Numbered from the stretch's first letter, positions 35,683 to 47,414 are shown. The stretch: 64,000 bases of DNA from Bosea sp. ANAM02 (GCF_011764485.1 NZ_AP022848.1:4368001-4432000); one strand, 5' to 3'. Notes: generated by a model not told the origin, from the sequence alone. A program made the numbers and translations.

Positions 35683-36494
35683 CGGCAACCACGGACATCA
35701 TCGACTTCAAGATCGAAACCCCGGACGGCGCGACGCTGCACGCCTTCAAGGAAGGCCATGGCCAGCCGCTGCTGCTGGTCAGCGGCCTCAGCGGCAGCGC
35801 CGCCTTCTGGAGCGAGATCGCCGCGACGCTCTCGCGCTCCTTCCAGGTCATCCGCTTCGATCAGCGCGGCATCGGCGCCAGCACGCGCGGCGCAGCTCCA
35901 TGCTCGATCGACCTGCTGGCGCAGGACAGCCTCGCCGTTCTCGACGCGGCCGGCGCCTCACGGGCCGTCGTCCTCGGGCATTCCACCGGGGGCTGCATCG
36001 CACAGGCGATCGCCAAGCAGGCGCCGGGCCGGCTCGACGGCCTGATCCTGAGCGCGAGCTGGCTGAAAACCGGGCGCTACCTCAACGCCGTCTTCGGCAC
36101 CCGGCGCGCCATCCTCGGCTGCGACCCCCATGCCTATGCCGCGACCTCTGTGCTCAGCGGCTACCAGCCGCGCTGGATCGAGGCGAACTGGCACGTCTAC
36201 GACGCCGCGATCGAAGCGGCCCCGGTCAGCGAGCAGGCCCGGACGGTGGCGCGCGAGCGCCTCGATGCGCTGCTCGCCTTCGACGGCACGGCCGATATCG
36301 ACGCCCTGATGACGCCGGTCCTCGTGCTCGGCACGCGCGACGACATGGTCGTCCCGGTCTATCATCAGGAAGAACTCGCCGCGGCCCTGCCCGGCTGCCG
36401 CAAGGCGATCATGGAAACCGGCGGGCATCTCTTCCCGGTCTCGCGGCCCGATGCCTTCACCGCGACCGTGGCGGAGTGGATCGGCGAGCTCTGA
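35679..36494 (+). CDS. alpha/beta-fold hydrolase
   Basis: This 271-aa hydrolase has the nucleophile elbow GHSTGG (Ser near residue 106), an oxyanion-side LLVSGLSGSAAFW near 33, a catalytic acid probably in GTRDDMVVP, and a His in TGGHLFPV near 250. It is similar to the RutD/3-oxoadipate-enol-lactonase-like group, but the substrate cannot be fixed. GAGGTGA precedes the ATG. It follows the GntR/flavin reductase pair after about 300 bp that hold a FixK-like box. Confidence 0.88.
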   Translation: MTATTDIIDFKIETPDGATLHAFKEGHGQPLLLVSGLSGSAAFWSEIAATLSRSFQVIRFDQRGIGASTRGAAPCSIDLLAQDSLAVLDAAGASRAVVLGHSTGGCIAQAIAKQAPGRLDGLILSASWLKTGRYLNAVFGTRRAILGCDPHAYAATSVLSGYQPRWIEANWHVYDAAIEAAPVSEQARTVARERLDALLAFDGTADIDALMTPVLVLGTRDDMVVPVYHQEELAAALPGCRKAIMETGGHLFPVSRPDAFTATVAEWIGEL

Positions 36495-36608
36495 GCCAGG
36501 CGGGCTCGCGCCCCCGGATTGGACAGACAGCACGACGCGCGACGAAATGGCCCATGCCGCCGCCCCGCGTCTCGGCGCTAAGTTGAGAATGTCTCCAAGT
36601 CGAAAGAC

Positions 36609-37001
36609 ATGATCATGCGCGCCATCCTCGCCGGCCTCGTCCTCCTGCTCCCCCTCCTCGCCCAGCCCGCAGCGGCGCAGGACATTTCGGCCGGCGAGCG
36701 CTCCTTCGCCAAATGCCGATCCTGCCATCAGATCGGCGAAGGCGCGCGCAATCTGGTCGGCCCGGAGCTCAACGGGCTGATCGGCCGGCATTCGGGGGCG
36801 GTCGAAGGCTATAGCTATTCGGCCGCCAACAAGAATTCGGGCCTGACCTGGGACGAGGCGACCTTCGCCGAGTACATCAGAAACCCGAAAGCCAAGATCC
36901 CCGGCACAAAGATGATCTTCGTCGGCATCAGGAGCGAGAAGGAGATCCAGGATCTGATCGCCTTCCTCAAACAGTTCGACAAGGACGGCAAGAAACTCTG
37001 A
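36609..37001 (+). CDS. class I c-type cytochrome (c2/c550-like)
   Basis: This 130-aa periplasmic protein has a signal peptide (residues 1-23, ends PAAAQ), a single heme site C36-x-x-C39-H40 in CRSCH, and the sixth heme ligand M102 in GTKMIF. It resembles soluble cytochrome c2/c552 electron carriers such as CycM/CycA. It stands between the hydrolase and nhaA on the same strand. The upstream FixK-like box might include it in a microaerobic unit, but a 114-bp gap separates it from the hydrolase. Confidence 0.9.
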   Translation: MIMRAILAGLVLLLPLLAQPAAAQDISAGERSFAKCRSCHQIGEGARNLVGPELNGLIGRHSGAVEGYSYSAANKNSGLTWDEATFAEYIRNPKAKIPGTKMIFVGIRSEKEIQDLIAFLKQFDKDGKKL

Positions 37002-37084
37002 ATTCGCGCTGCGGCATCGGCAAACTTGGCCATCGACGGCAGCCTGTCGTATCTCTTCTATCCTGATCGACAGAGGAGAGCTTG

Positions 37085-38296
37085 ATGGCCGCCACCGCGA
37101 CCCGGACGAAACCCCTTTCCGCTCTGCGGGACTTCCTGGACAGCGAAGCTGCGGGCGGCATCGTCCTGATGGCGGTCGCAGCGCTGGCGCTCGTCGTCGC
37201 CAACTCGCCGGCCGCGCCAATCTATTTCGGCGTGCTGAAGAGCTATGTGCTGGGGCTGTCGGTCCTGCACTGGATCAACGATGCGCTGATGGCGGTGTTC
37301 TTCCTGCTCGTCGGCCTCGAGATCAAGCGCGAGATGCTGGACGGGCAGTTGTCGAGCTGGGCGCGCCGGGCGCTGCCGGGCTTTGCAGCGCTCGGCGGCA
37401 TGATCGCCCCGGCGCTGGTCTATGCCGGCTTCAATCTCGGCTCGCCCGAAACCCTGCGCGGCTGGGCCATTCCCGCCGCCACCGACATCGCCTTCGCGCT
37501 CGGCGTGCTGTCGCTGCTGGGCCCGCGCGTGCCGGCCTCGCTCAAGATCTTCCTGACCGCGCTGGCGATCCTCGACGATCTCGGCGCGGTGATCATCATC
37601 GCGATCTTCTACACCGCCGAGCTCTCCGGCCTGCATCTCGGGCTCGCGGCCGCGACGCTCGTCGCGCTCGTCGCGCTGAACCGGCTCGGGGTGATGCGGC
37701 TCGCTCCCTATCTCCTGCTCGGTGCGGCGCTCTGGTATTTCACCCTGAAATCCGGCGTGCACGCCACGCTGGCCGGCGTCGCGCTGGCGCTGACGATCCC
37801 GCTCACGCCCTCGCCCGCGAAGCCGGACGACGCCACCTCGCCGCTGCACCGGCTGGAGCACGCGCTGCACCCCTCTGTCGCCTTCCTGATCATCCCGATC
37901 TTCGGCTTCGCCAATGCCGGCGTCTCCTTCGCCGGGCTCGGCCTCGCGACGCTCGGCCAGGCCGTGCCGCTCGGCATCATGCTCGGGCTGTTCCTCGGCA
38001 AGCAGATCGGCGTCTTCGGCTTCGGCTGGCTGGCGATCCGCAGCGGGCTCGCCGACCTGCCGGCCCGGGCCTCCTGGGCGCAGTTCTACGGCATCGCTCT
38101 GCTCTGCGGCATCGGCTTCACCATGAGCCTGTTCATCGGCCTGCTCGCCTTCCCAGCCTCGGAAGCCTTGCAGGACCAGACCAAGATCGGTGTGCTCGCG
38201 GGCTCGCTGCTGTCGGGCCTGTGCGGCTGGCTGGTGCTGCGGCTGTCGCGCTGCGAGGACGCCGCGGACGAACCGGCGCGCGAAGCGGAGGCCTGA
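37085..38296 (+). CDS. nhaA: Na+/H+ antiporter NhaA
   Basis: This 403-aa inner-membrane protein exchanges Na+ (or Li+) for H+ and helps in pH and sodium homeostasis. Key transport residues are present: the Asp pair D164-D165 in AILDDLGAV and D134 in [12 protein letters not shown]. The ATG at 37085 follows GGAGAG. The length is close to the 388-aa E. coli protein. Confidence 0.95.
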   Translation: MAATATRTKPLSALRDFLDSEAAGGIVLMAVAALALVVANSPAAPIYFGVLKSYVLGLSVLHWINDALMAVFFLLVGLEIKREMLDGQLSSWARRALPGFAALGGMIAPALVYAGFNLGSPETLRGWAIPAATDIAFALGVLSLLGPRVPASLKIFLTALAILDDLGAVIIIAIFYTAELSGLHLGLAAATLVALVALNRLGVMRLAPYLLLGAALWYFTLKSGVHATLAGVALALTIPLTPSPAKPDDATSPLHRLEHALHPSVAFLIIPIFGFANAGVSFAGLGLATLGQAVPLGIMLGLFLGKQIGVFGFGWLAIRSGLADLPARASWAQFYGIALLCGIGFTMSLFIGLLAFPASEALQDQTKIGVLAGSLLSGLCGWLVLRLSRCEDAADEPAREAEA

Positions 38297-38416
38297 GCGG
38301 AATCCGCGGAACGCCCCTTCCATTTCCGCGAATCGATGCAATATTTATTCGCTCCGGCGAACATCTGTGATTCGAAGCCGGACGAATGTGCAGGCGAGCG
38401 GGAGAGCCCAGCAGCG

Positions 38417-38866
38417 ATGAAGAAGGCCAGGCGGAAACCGGGGGAGAAGCGATCGCAGATCGCCGCCATGCCGATCCGCCATGCCGCCGACGGCTCGACG
38501 GAGATCCTGCTCGTGACATCGCGGACCACGCGCCGCTGGATCGTGCCCAAGGGCTGGCCGATGAAGGGCCTCAAGGACCGCGACGCCGCCGCGCGCGAGG
38601 CCTATGAGGAGGCCGGCGTGATCGGCCGCGTCAGCGAGAAGCCGGCCGGGCGCTATACCTACTGGAAGCGGATGAGCGACCATTTCACGCTCTGCGAGGT
38701 GAAGCTCTACCTGCTCGAGGTCGAGCAGCAGCTCGACAGCTGGGCCGAGCAGCACCAGCGCGACCTGCACTGGTTCAAGCTCGCCGACGCCGCCGACCTC
38801 GTCGACGAGCCGGAACTGAGCACCGCGATCCGCAAGCTCGACACGCAGCTCGCCGTCGCGGCCTAG
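38417..38866 (+). CDS. Nudix hydrolase
   Basis: This 149-aa protein has a Nudix box of the form GWPMKGLKDRDAAAREAYEE followed by AGV, in which the first conserved Glu is replaced by Leu but the REAYEEAG metal-binding part is intact. The PKGWPMKG variant is usual in the alphaproteobacterial diphosphoinositol/diadenosine polyphosphate hydrolase-like group. The start at ATG 38417 gives a basic N-terminus; a longer reading adds 27 unrelated residues. It is convergent with the next gene, overlapping by four bases. Confidence 0.85.
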   Translation: MKKARRKPGEKRSQIAAMPIRHAADGSTEILLVTSRTTRRWIVPKGWPMKGLKDRDAAAREAYEEAGVIGRVSEKPAGRYTYWKRMSDHFTLCEVKLYLLEVEQQLDSWAEQHQRDLHWFKLADAADLVDEPELSTAIRKLDTQLAVAA

Positions 38867-39336
38867 ACGAAACCGATCCAGCGCCCCGCCAGCAGCACCG
38901 CCAGCCAGAGCGTGAAGGAGGCGAGCGCGCTCGCCCGCACGCGCCCTGAAACCCGCTCCGTCGCCAAGGCTTCCGCCAACGCCCTGCCTCGATGCTGGAG
39001 CGCGATATTGCCGAGCGCCATCACGAGCAGGGCGAGCTTGGCGAGGAAGGCCGGATTGCCCGCATATTCCGACGGCTTCACCGTGAAGAGCCAGGCGCCG
39101 GTCAGGAGCGCCAGCGCGAGGCCGAAAGCGGCGGCACGGGTCAGGAAGGGCGCGAGCACGGCGAGCGGCGCACCGCGCAGCAGGCCGATCAATCGAAGAT
39201 CGAGCGGCAGGATCGCGCCGACCAGCAGGCCGATGCCGAGGATATGGGCGGCGTTGACGACGAGATAGGCCGTGCCGGAGCGCTGCAGCCACAGCGCGCC
39301 CGGCCAATGTCCCAGGGCCTCAATCAGCTCCGGCAT
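38863..39336 (-). CDS. small integral membrane protein (DUF2214/DUF6644-like)
   Basis: This 157-aa protein has about four membrane segments and the feature ALWLQRSGTAYLVVNAAHIL followed by LVGAILPLDLRLIGLLRG, typical of the DUF2214/DUF6644 group of unknown function. It follows the DUF6152 gene on the same strand after two bases, a pairing I have seen in other Hyphomicrobiales. There is no functional assignment. Confidence 0.7.
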   Translation of the reverse strand: MPELIEALGHWPGALWLQRSGTAYLVVNAAHILGIGLLVGAILPLDLRLIGLLRGAPLAVLAPFLTRAAAFGLALALLTGAWLFTVKPSEYAGNPAFLAKLALLVMALGNIALQHRGRALAEALATERVSGRVRASALASFTLWLAVLLAGRWIGFV

Positions 39337-39338
39337 GA

Positions 39339-39725
39339 TCAGTTGGTGCGAATGCGCTCCGGATACATGTCGTAATCCTTGCCGGCGAGGGTGATGCGCA
39401 CGGCCTTCATATGCAGCTTGGTCTTGTCGAGATGGCGGTTTCCGAGCGCGGTGATGGCATCGCCGGGCTTGGCCGTATCACCGCGGAAGCCGGAGCGCTC
39501 GGTCTGGTTGGGATTGCCGAGATCGACCTGCCAGAGCTTGCCCTCGGACTCGACCATCAGCATCGGATGCGGCGGGGCCATCGATATCTTGCTGATCTTG
39601 CCCTTGAGCGTCATCTGCTCGCCCTCGGCCCAGGCCCAGCCGTGATGCGCCAGCGCCGGCAGCGCGACGGTGGCGGCGAGGCCGGCGAGAAGGACGGGAA
39701 GGCGGCGGCGGTTCAGCATCGTCAT
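39339..39725 (-). CDS. DUF6152-family periplasmic protein
   Basis: This 128-aa protein has a signal peptide (basic start, LLAGLAATVALPALA) and begins the mature part with HHGWAWAE, the hallmark of DUF6152. A small beta-rich domain follows (LKGKISKISMAPPHPML). The start at 39725 has GGGAG seven bases upstream. It is in a two-gene operon with the membrane protein downstream. The function is unknown; a metal- or nucleic-acid-like OB role has been suggested only by fold style. Confidence 0.75.
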   Translation of the reverse strand: MTMLNRRRLPVLLAGLAATVALPALAHHGWAWAEGEQMTLKGKISKISMAPPHPMLMVESEGKLWQVDLGNPNQTERSGFRGDTAKPGDAITALGNRHLDKTKLHMKAVRITLAGKDYDMYPERIRTN

Positions 39726-39837
39726 GCAACGTCTCCCTGCTCGGGCGCGCGAGCCGCGCGCCTCCCGACAACCAGCCTGCCACGGCCAAGTTGCAGCCGG
39801 GCCATCACATCTGCGTTGGCAGGGAGCAGCTATCGCC

Positions 39838-39929
39838 GTCATGGTCGGGCTTGTCCCGACCATCCACGTCTTCCTTCGAGCCATGCGGTGTTCAAGACGT
39901 GGATGCTCGCCACAAGGGCGAGCATGACG
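39838..39929. repeat. family D repeat, copy D4
   Basis: The left arm is GTCATGGTCGGGCTTGTCCC with GACCATCCACGTCTTCC, and the right arm is CAAGACGTGGATGCTCGCC with ACAAGGGCGAGCATGAC. It has the same three-way-junction plan as D1. Confidence 0.88.
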
Positions 39930-40433
39930 GCAAGATTCCGCGCAAGCACCTGCGGCCGCCCGCGCCGCCGCGTGCGGGGAGAATGAGGGGCAGCGGAGCG
40001 CCGCGAGGCGCGGGGGTATCGGCCGCTTCCATTGAGCCAGGATGCGGCGCGGATGGATTGAGCCACCATCCGCACGCCCCGTGGCGCTCCGCTCGACGGC
40101 GTTATTGAAAGCTGCGGGCCGCGCTTCCGTTGGGCGGAGCGTCGATCACGGACGGACAGGGCGCGCCAGCTTCCCTCAGCGGGTCGTCGCGCGTCTGCCG
40201 CCTCACAACCGCCGCGCCGCCTCTCCTAGCGAGCTCCTCGCACAGGCGCCGTAGTACGCCCAGGGCGGTTCCCGCAGCCTCCCGAGTCCGGGGTGCAAAC
40301 CCGGTCGCAGGGCGCCGCCCCCGCCCCGCCATGCAGCATGCCTCCGGATGGCCGCCCCTCGGGGTGAGGTGGCCGAGAATAGGCATGGGCTATGTGGGCG
40401 GGGATAAGTTTCGGCCGCCGGCCGCGCCTGCCC
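39930..40433. other. GC-rich region without recognisable gene
   Basis: About 500 bp lie between repeats D4 and D5. Visible structure includes AGCGGAGCGCC (39992-40002) and its inverted match GGCGCTCCGCT (40083-40093), a direct repeat ATTGAGCCA (40031-40039 and 40057-40065), and the hairpin GGATGG/CCATCC around the second copy. Open frames exist on both strands but none looks like a protein family, and codon use is unlike the neighbours. It could be decayed mobile DNA or another repeat type. Confidence 0.4.
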
Positions 40434-40519
40434 GTCGTGGTCACCCTTGTGACGACCATCCACGTCTTCGCGCGTCCAGGGCGCAAGACATGGATGCTCG
40501 GGACAAGCCCGAGCATGAC
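40434..40519. repeat. family D repeat, copy D5
   Basis: The left arm is GTCGTGGTCACCCTTGTGAC with GACCATCCACGTCTTCG, and the right arm is CAAGACATGGATGCTCGGG with ACAAGCCCGAGCATGAC. Compensatory changes keep the arms paired (GGTCAC/GTGACGACC), which argues that the fold matters. Confidence 0.82.
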
Positions 40520-40572
40520 GGCAGAAGGCCACACGGTTCCACATCACGACCCCGGCATGGCATAAGCCCCGC

Positions 40573-41070
40573 ATGCAAATCCGCCCCGAACAGCCCGCCG
40601 ATACCGACGCCATCCGCGCCCTGACCACGGAGGCCTTCGCGACGGCGCCGCATAGCAGCGGCACCGAAGCCGCGATCGTCGACGGCCTGCGCGCGGCGGG
40701 GGCGTTGACGCTCTCGCTCGTCGCCGTCGAAGATGGCGCGATCGTCGGCCATGTCGCCTTCTCGCCGGTGACGATCGACGGGGCGGCGCGCGATTGGTTC
40801 GGGCTTGGGCCGGTTTCGGTGCGGCCGGGCCGGCAGCGTGGCGGCATCGGCTCCGGGCTGATCCGCGAGGGCCTGCGGCGCCTGCGCGAGATCGGCGCCG
40901 GTGGCTGCGTCCTGCTCGGCGACCCCGCCTATTACGGCCGCTTCGGCTTCGCCAATGATCCGGCGCTGGTGCTGGAGGGCGTGCCGCCGGAATATTTCAT
41001 GTGCCTCGGCTTCGGCGCGGAACCGCCGGCCGGCACGGTGCGCTATCACGCGGCTTTCGACGGGGCCTGA
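40573..41070 (+). CDS. GNAT-family N-acetyltransferase
   Basis: This 165-aa protein has the GNAT fold of the YhbS-like group. The acetyl-CoA loop is VRPGRQRGGIGSGLI near residues 85-98, followed by GDPAYYGRFGF near 116. The substrate is unknown. It lies just downstream of repeat D5 and is convergent with the DUF2267 gene. Confidence 0.88.
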   Translation: MQIRPEQPADTDAIRALTTEAFATAPHSSGTEAAIVDGLRAAGALTLSLVAVEDGAIVGHVAFSPVTIDGAARDWFGLGPVSVRPGRQRGGIGSGLIREGLRRLREIGAGGCVLLGDPAYYGRFGFANDPALVLEGVPPEYFMCLGFGAEPPAGTVRYHAAFDGA

Positions 41071-41073
41071 GGC

Positions 41074-41493
41074 TCAGACCGCCCAGAACTCCCGCGCGCC
41101 CGGCGGCAGCTTGGCCAGCGCGCGCTCGAAGGCTTGCGGGTCGACATGCCGGCACAGCGCCCGGGCGACATCGGCGATGCCGGTTTCGGGCAGGAGCGTA
41201 TGGTCGTGGCGGTGGCCGATCGCCTCCCGCGTCAGCGCCGCGCGGTCGGCGAAGGGTTTTGGCGGCTGCGCCGTGTCCCAGCCCTGCAGAAACATGGCGC
41301 CGAGCAGCGGCGGCAGGGCGTTCGCGAAGGTCACGCCCTCCGCGGGCGTCAATCGCGCCCGGAAGGTGACCAGCACGGCCAGCACCGCCGCATAGCTCTG
41401 ATGCGTGGTGCCGAGCCCAAGCTCATCGCGCGCATCGAGCAGGAAGCGTTCGAAATCGCGCGAGGCGTGGACGAAGGCGGAGGGGACGGTCAT
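41074..41493 (-). CDS. DUF2267 domain protein
   Basis: This 139-aa protein has the two-halved helical DUF2267 pattern: LGLGTTHQSYAAVLAVL and LTPAEGVTFANALPPLLGAM in the first half, and a second half ending near LAKLPPGAREFW. The ATG at 41493 is preferred; an upstream in-frame extension would reach into the neighbouring promoter region. The function is unknown; such proteins often appear near stress genes. Confidence 0.75.
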   Translation of the reverse strand: MTVPSAFVHASRDFERFLLDARDELGLGTTHQSYAAVLAVLVTFRARLTPAEGVTFANALPPLLGAMFLQGWDTAQPPKPFADRAALTREAIGHRHDHTLLPETGIADVARALCRHVDPQAFERALAKLPPGAREFWAV

Positions 41494-41621
41494 GGCAGGA
41501 GGATAGCACGTCACCATATTACCGTTATCGATCAACGAGCTTGTTCGAGCGGCGGCCCAAAAGATGGGATTCCGTTCCTGATTCTGACGTGCTATTAGTT
41601 CGAGCAGGAGAACGAATTTAG

Positions 41622-42302
41622 ATGACCGGAAGGCGCCCCCCTTCAGACGTCGCTCCCACGCTCGACATAAGCAGCCTTGTTGCTGCATTTTCGGAAGAGC
41701 AGGTTGAGCGGATGACCAGCCTGACAAAAGGCCGGCTTCGCTATTGGGCAAAGACTGACTTTTTCAAGCCCAGCTTCGTCGAAGAAGATGCACGCCTTGC
41801 CTATAGTCGTTTCTATTCCTTTAAGGACGTTGTAGCTCTGCGTACCCTCGAAATGCTCAGAGTCCAGAACGGAGTTCCACTTCAACACCTTCGGAAAGTT
41901 GCCGCGAAACTGGCCCATCTAAAGGATGGACTATGGACGAAGACTACTCTCTTCGTCGTGAATAAAGAAGTCAGCTTCGTGAATCCAGAAACGGGGAAGC
42001 CCGAAGGAGTGCTAAGTGGTCAATATCTTCTTGGTATTCCACTAAAACAGGTCATTGACGACACGAACGCAGATATTGTTACATTCAGCAAGCGCCGGAA
42101 AGAGACGCTCGGCCACCTGAGCCGCAATCGCAGCATTGCGCGAAATGCGTGGGTTGTTGCTGGCACACGCATTCCTGTCGCTTCGATTAAGCGCCTGCAT
42201 GAAGACGGCTATAGTGTTCGACAAATCATCGATGAGTACCCTGACCTAACACCCGAAGACGTACATGCCGCAATTCAGCATAGCGATATGCGTGTAGCGT
42301 GA
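41622..42302 (+). CDS. putative antitoxin: MerR-like HTH plus DUF433 domain
   Basis: This 226-aa protein has an N-terminal MerR-like segment (LTKGRLRYWAKTDFF near residues 34-48, followed by a helical region to about 90) and a C-terminal DUF433 domain (about 165-225: VVAGTRIPVASIKRLHEDGY, LTPEDVHAAI). DUF433 proteins are antitoxins paired with DUF5615 PIN-like toxins. AGGAGA precedes the start. Its stop overlaps the next start (GTGA). The gene is visibly AT-richer than its neighbours, suggesting transfer. The toxin-antitoxin role is inferred from domain pairing. Confidence 0.75.
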   Translation: MTGRRPPSDVAPTLDISSLVAAFSEEQVERMTSLTKGRLRYWAKTDFFKPSFVEEDARLAYSRFYSFKDVVALRTLEMLRVQNGVPLQHLRKVAAKLAHLKDGLWTKTTLFVVNKEVSFVNPETGKPEGVLSGQYLLGIPLKQVIDDTNADIVTFSKRRKETLGHLSRNRSIARNAWVVAGTRIPVASIKRLHEDGYSVRQIIDEYPDLTPEDVHAAIQHSDMRVA

Positions 42303-42700
42303 CAGATCTCTCGGCTATGCAGTTCTTCATTGATCACTGCGTACCCGAATCGGTATCCAAGGCGCTCGAAGCGGAAGGCCGTGTAGTCATCCGGCTTCGC
42401 ACCAAAACAGCTCCAGACTCGCCAGATACGCTGGTTGCGGCCGTAGCCGAAGCAAACAATGCCGTTTTGATTACGATGGACGGCGATTTCAAGGCCATCG
42501 CAGCTAGAACTGGGATCGGTCAGCGACGGTACCGAAAATTGAGTTTGATACGCTTCGAAAAATGCCGCGAGTCCCAAGCAGCTTCTCGCCTATTAACCGC
42601 CATCTCTTTGATTGACCACGAATGGAAAGCAGGTAACGGCACGCGAGATCGTCGCATGTTTGTGGTGATCACGCCGGAATCTATTCGAACGCACCGGTAA
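42299..42700 (+). CDS. putative toxin: DUF5615 PIN-like protein
   Basis: This 133-aa protein shows the DUF5615 pattern: FFIDHCVPESVSKALEAEG at the start, SPDTLVAAVAEANNAVLITM in the middle, and the acidic DGDFK. The acidic residues D11, D46 and those of DGDFK are candidate metal ligands of the PIN-like nuclease fold. The GTG start at 42299 overlaps the antitoxin stop; ATG 42317 is an alternative. Base composition is as AT-rich as its partner. The nuclease activity is inferred. Confidence 0.72.
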   Translation: MTDLSAMQFFIDHCVPESVSKALEAEGRVVIRLRTKTAPDSPDTLVAAVAEANNAVLITMDGDFKAIAARTGIGQRRYRKLSLIRFEKCRESQAASRLLTAISLIDHEWKAGNGTRDRRMFVVITPESIRTHR

Positions 42701-42712
42701 ACATCTCTAGAA

Positions 42713-45412
<2,700 letters not shown>

Positions 45413-45548
45413 GGCCGTAATATGGGGCGGAACGGGCCGCGATGCGAGAGGGCGCGGCGCTCGGCCGGCATGATTGGTGACAGGAGATGGCAGGAAGCAG
45501 GAGCGTCGCCCAGCGCCTAGATTGGGGAAGCTCCCGCAATCGCAATCG

Positions 45549-45893
45549 TCAGGCGCTCCTTTTCGCCTCTTCTTCCTTTCGCTCCAGCTCCGCCTTCTTG
45601 CGCTCGCACCACTCGCGACCTTCATCGCCGCCCCAGAGCAGCCAGGCGATCCAGCCGGCGGAGGGATCGTCCTTGTCGCCGAAGCCCCTCGCCTGCCTGT
45701 CGACGGCATGGCGGGCGAAATAGCTCGCCATGCGCCGCACCGTATCGGAGCTCAACCTGCGGCGGTTGCTGAGGTCGCGGGCGCGGGCGACGCCGATCTG
45801 CGTGCCGCCGCGGTTGAACTGCTGCCGCAGCCTGAGGCCCTTCGCGGCCGCCTTGGCGACCGATTCAGGCGGCGTCAGGTCGATATGGCTCAT
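45549..45893 (-). CDS. conserved hypothetical protein with phage-associated C-terminal motif
   Basis: This 114-aa protein has [21 protein letters not shown] and, near the C-terminus, [19 protein letters not shown], followed by a charged Glu/Lys helix. A similar PSAG-AW-LWGGD motif recurs in small proteins of alphaproteobacteria and their phages, but I know of no function. It overlaps its upstream partner by ATGA, forming a two-gene unit. Confidence 0.65.
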   Translation of the reverse strand: MSHIDLTPPESVAKAAAKGLRLRQQFNRGGTQIGVARARDLSNRRRLSSDTVRRMASYFARHAVDRQARGFGDKDDPSAGWIAWLLWGGDEGREWCERKKAELERKEEEAKRSA

Positions 45894-46111
45894 TGAACGC
45901 GCTCCAGTTCGCTATGGGATTTGAGCGCGTAGCCGCCATTGGGCTGGGTCACGAGATAGGCCGGCTTCGCCTCCGAAGCATTGCGGCGTACGCGCGTGCC
46001 CTTGATGGTGCGGCTGACCGGAGTCGTGAAAACCTGCTCGACACGGCCGCGGGCGCGATGCGCGCCCCAGCGCCATGTCACATCGGTTCCGGGCTTCAGC
46101 GGCTCGGCCAT
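45890..46111 (-). CDS. DUF2945 / hypervirulence-associated TUDOR-domain protein
   Basis: This 73-aa protein has the DUF2945 pattern: KPGTDVTWRWGAHRARGRVE, VSRTIKGTRVRRNASEA, PAYLV and a C-terminal LKSHSELERV. It is a small SH3/Tudor-like barrel of unknown role in bacteria. It is translationally coupled (ATGA) to the downstream hypothetical gene. Confidence 0.8.
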   Translation of the reverse strand: MAEPLKPGTDVTWRWGAHRARGRVEQVFTTPVSRTIKGTRVRRNASEAKPAYLVTQPNGGYALKSHSELERVQ

Positions 46112-46163
46112 GTCCTGCTCCCTTCAAGTCGATGGAGCGGTAACGCGGCAACGCGGCGCTGGT

Positions 46164-47390
46164 TCATCCCTGTCCGGCAAGCCAGGCCTCGATGCCCGCA
46201 GCGGCCGCCACGCCGGTCGTGAAGCTCGCCTGCAGCAGGTAGCCGCCGGTGGGCGCCTCCCAGTCGAGCATCTCGCCTGCCGCGAAGACGCCGGGCAGGC
46301 GGTTCAGCATGAAACCCGCATCGATCTCGTCGCTGACGATGCCGCCGGCCGTCGAGATCGCGCGCGCGATCGGCATGGGTGCGCCCAGACGCAGCGGCGC
46401 GGCCTTGACCAGAGCGGCAAGCGCGTCCGGAGCCTCCGGCAGGGCTGCGCCGGCCGCATCGCGCAGCAGGGCGATGGCGACCGGGGCGAGGCCCGCCGCC
46501 TTGCGCAGGTGGTTGCTCAGCGTCTCGCCCTTGCGGCGCTTCGCAAGGCGGGCGGCAAGGTCCGGCTGGGCGAGGTCCGGCCGCAGGTCGATCGCGATCG
46601 CGGTGCCGCCGTCGCGCACGACTGCCTCGCGGATCGGTGCCGACAGCGCATAGATCGCGCCGCCCTCGATGCCGTCGGCATCGATCATCGCCTCTCCCGC
46701 CGCCATTTCGTCCCCATGCCGGATGACGATGCGCTTCAATGGCTGGCCGGCGAAACGCTCCTTCATCACCCGCGACCAGGCGACCGCGAAGCCGCCATTG
46801 GCGGGCCTGAGCGGCGAGACCGCGATGCCGCGTCCCGCGAGTAACGGCACCCAGCCGCCATCGGATCCCAGCCGGGGCCAGCTCCCGCCGCCCAGCGCCA
46901 GCAGCGTCGCATCGGGGCGGACCGTCTCGGCCTCGCCGCTCGCGAGGCGGAATGTCAGCGCGCCGTCCGCATCCCAGCCGGTCCAGAGCCGGCCCGATGC
47001 CAGCCGGACGCCCAGCCCGCCGAGCCGGGCGAGCCAGGCCCGCAGCAGGGGCGAGGCTTTCATCGCGCGGGGAAAGACCCGGTCGCTGGAGCCGACGAAG
47101 GTCTCCGCACCGAGCCCGTCCGCCCAGTGACGCAAGGCCTGTGGCGGGAAGGCGCGCAGGGCCGGTTCCAGCCAATCGCTTGCCTCGCGATAGCGGTGAA
47201 GGAAGGCGTCGAGGGGCTCGGAATGCGTCAGGTTCAGGCCACCGCGCCCGGCCAGCAGGAACTTGCGGGCGGGCGACGCCATGCGCTCATAGATCGTGAC
47301 GCGATGCCCGGCGCCGGCCAGCCGCTCGGCGGCGATCAGGCCTGCCGGGCCGGCGCCGATGATAGCGATGTCACGTATCGGCTTTTCCAC
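46164..47390 (-). CDS. BaiN/HI0933-type NAD(P)/FAD-dependent oxidoreductase
   Basis: This 408-aa flavoprotein has the N-terminal dinucleotide loop IIGAGPAGLIAAERLAGAG, the family block RKFLLAGRGGLNLTHSEP near residues 42-59, and the C-terminal FAAGEMLDWEAPTGGYLLQA flavin motif. The length and the AGRGGLNLT form fit the TIGR03862 subgroup of the HI0933 family. The biological substrate is unknown. Repeat C3 lies upstream. Confidence 0.88.
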   Translation of the reverse strand: MEKPIRDIAIIGAGPAGLIAAERLAGAGHRVTIYERMASPARKFLLAGRGGLNLTHSEPLDAFLHRYREASDWLEPALRAFPPQALRHWADGLGAETFVGSSDRVFPRAMKASPLLRAWLARLGGLGVRLASGRLWTGWDADGALTFRLASGEAETVRPDATLLALGGGSWPRLGSDGGWVPLLAGRGIAVSPLRPANGGFAVAWSRVMKERFAGQPLKRIVIRHGDEMAAGEAMIDADGIEGGAIYALSAPIREAVVRDGGTAIAIDLRPDLAQPDLAARLAKRRKGETLSNHLRKAAGLAPVAIALLRDAAGAALPEAPDALAALVKAAPLRLGAPMPIARAISTAGGIVSDEIDAGFMLNRLPGVFAAGEMLDWEAPTGGYLLQASFTTGVAAAAGIEAWLAGQG

Positions 47391-47414
47391 CGCAGCCCTG
47401 TCTCAGTCTGGGCG

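Noticed and set aside
40102-40386. 94-codon minus-strand frame in the gap before the GNAT gene
   Set aside because: No ribosome site, no family pattern, and a repeat-like GC-rich composition; treated as non-coding.
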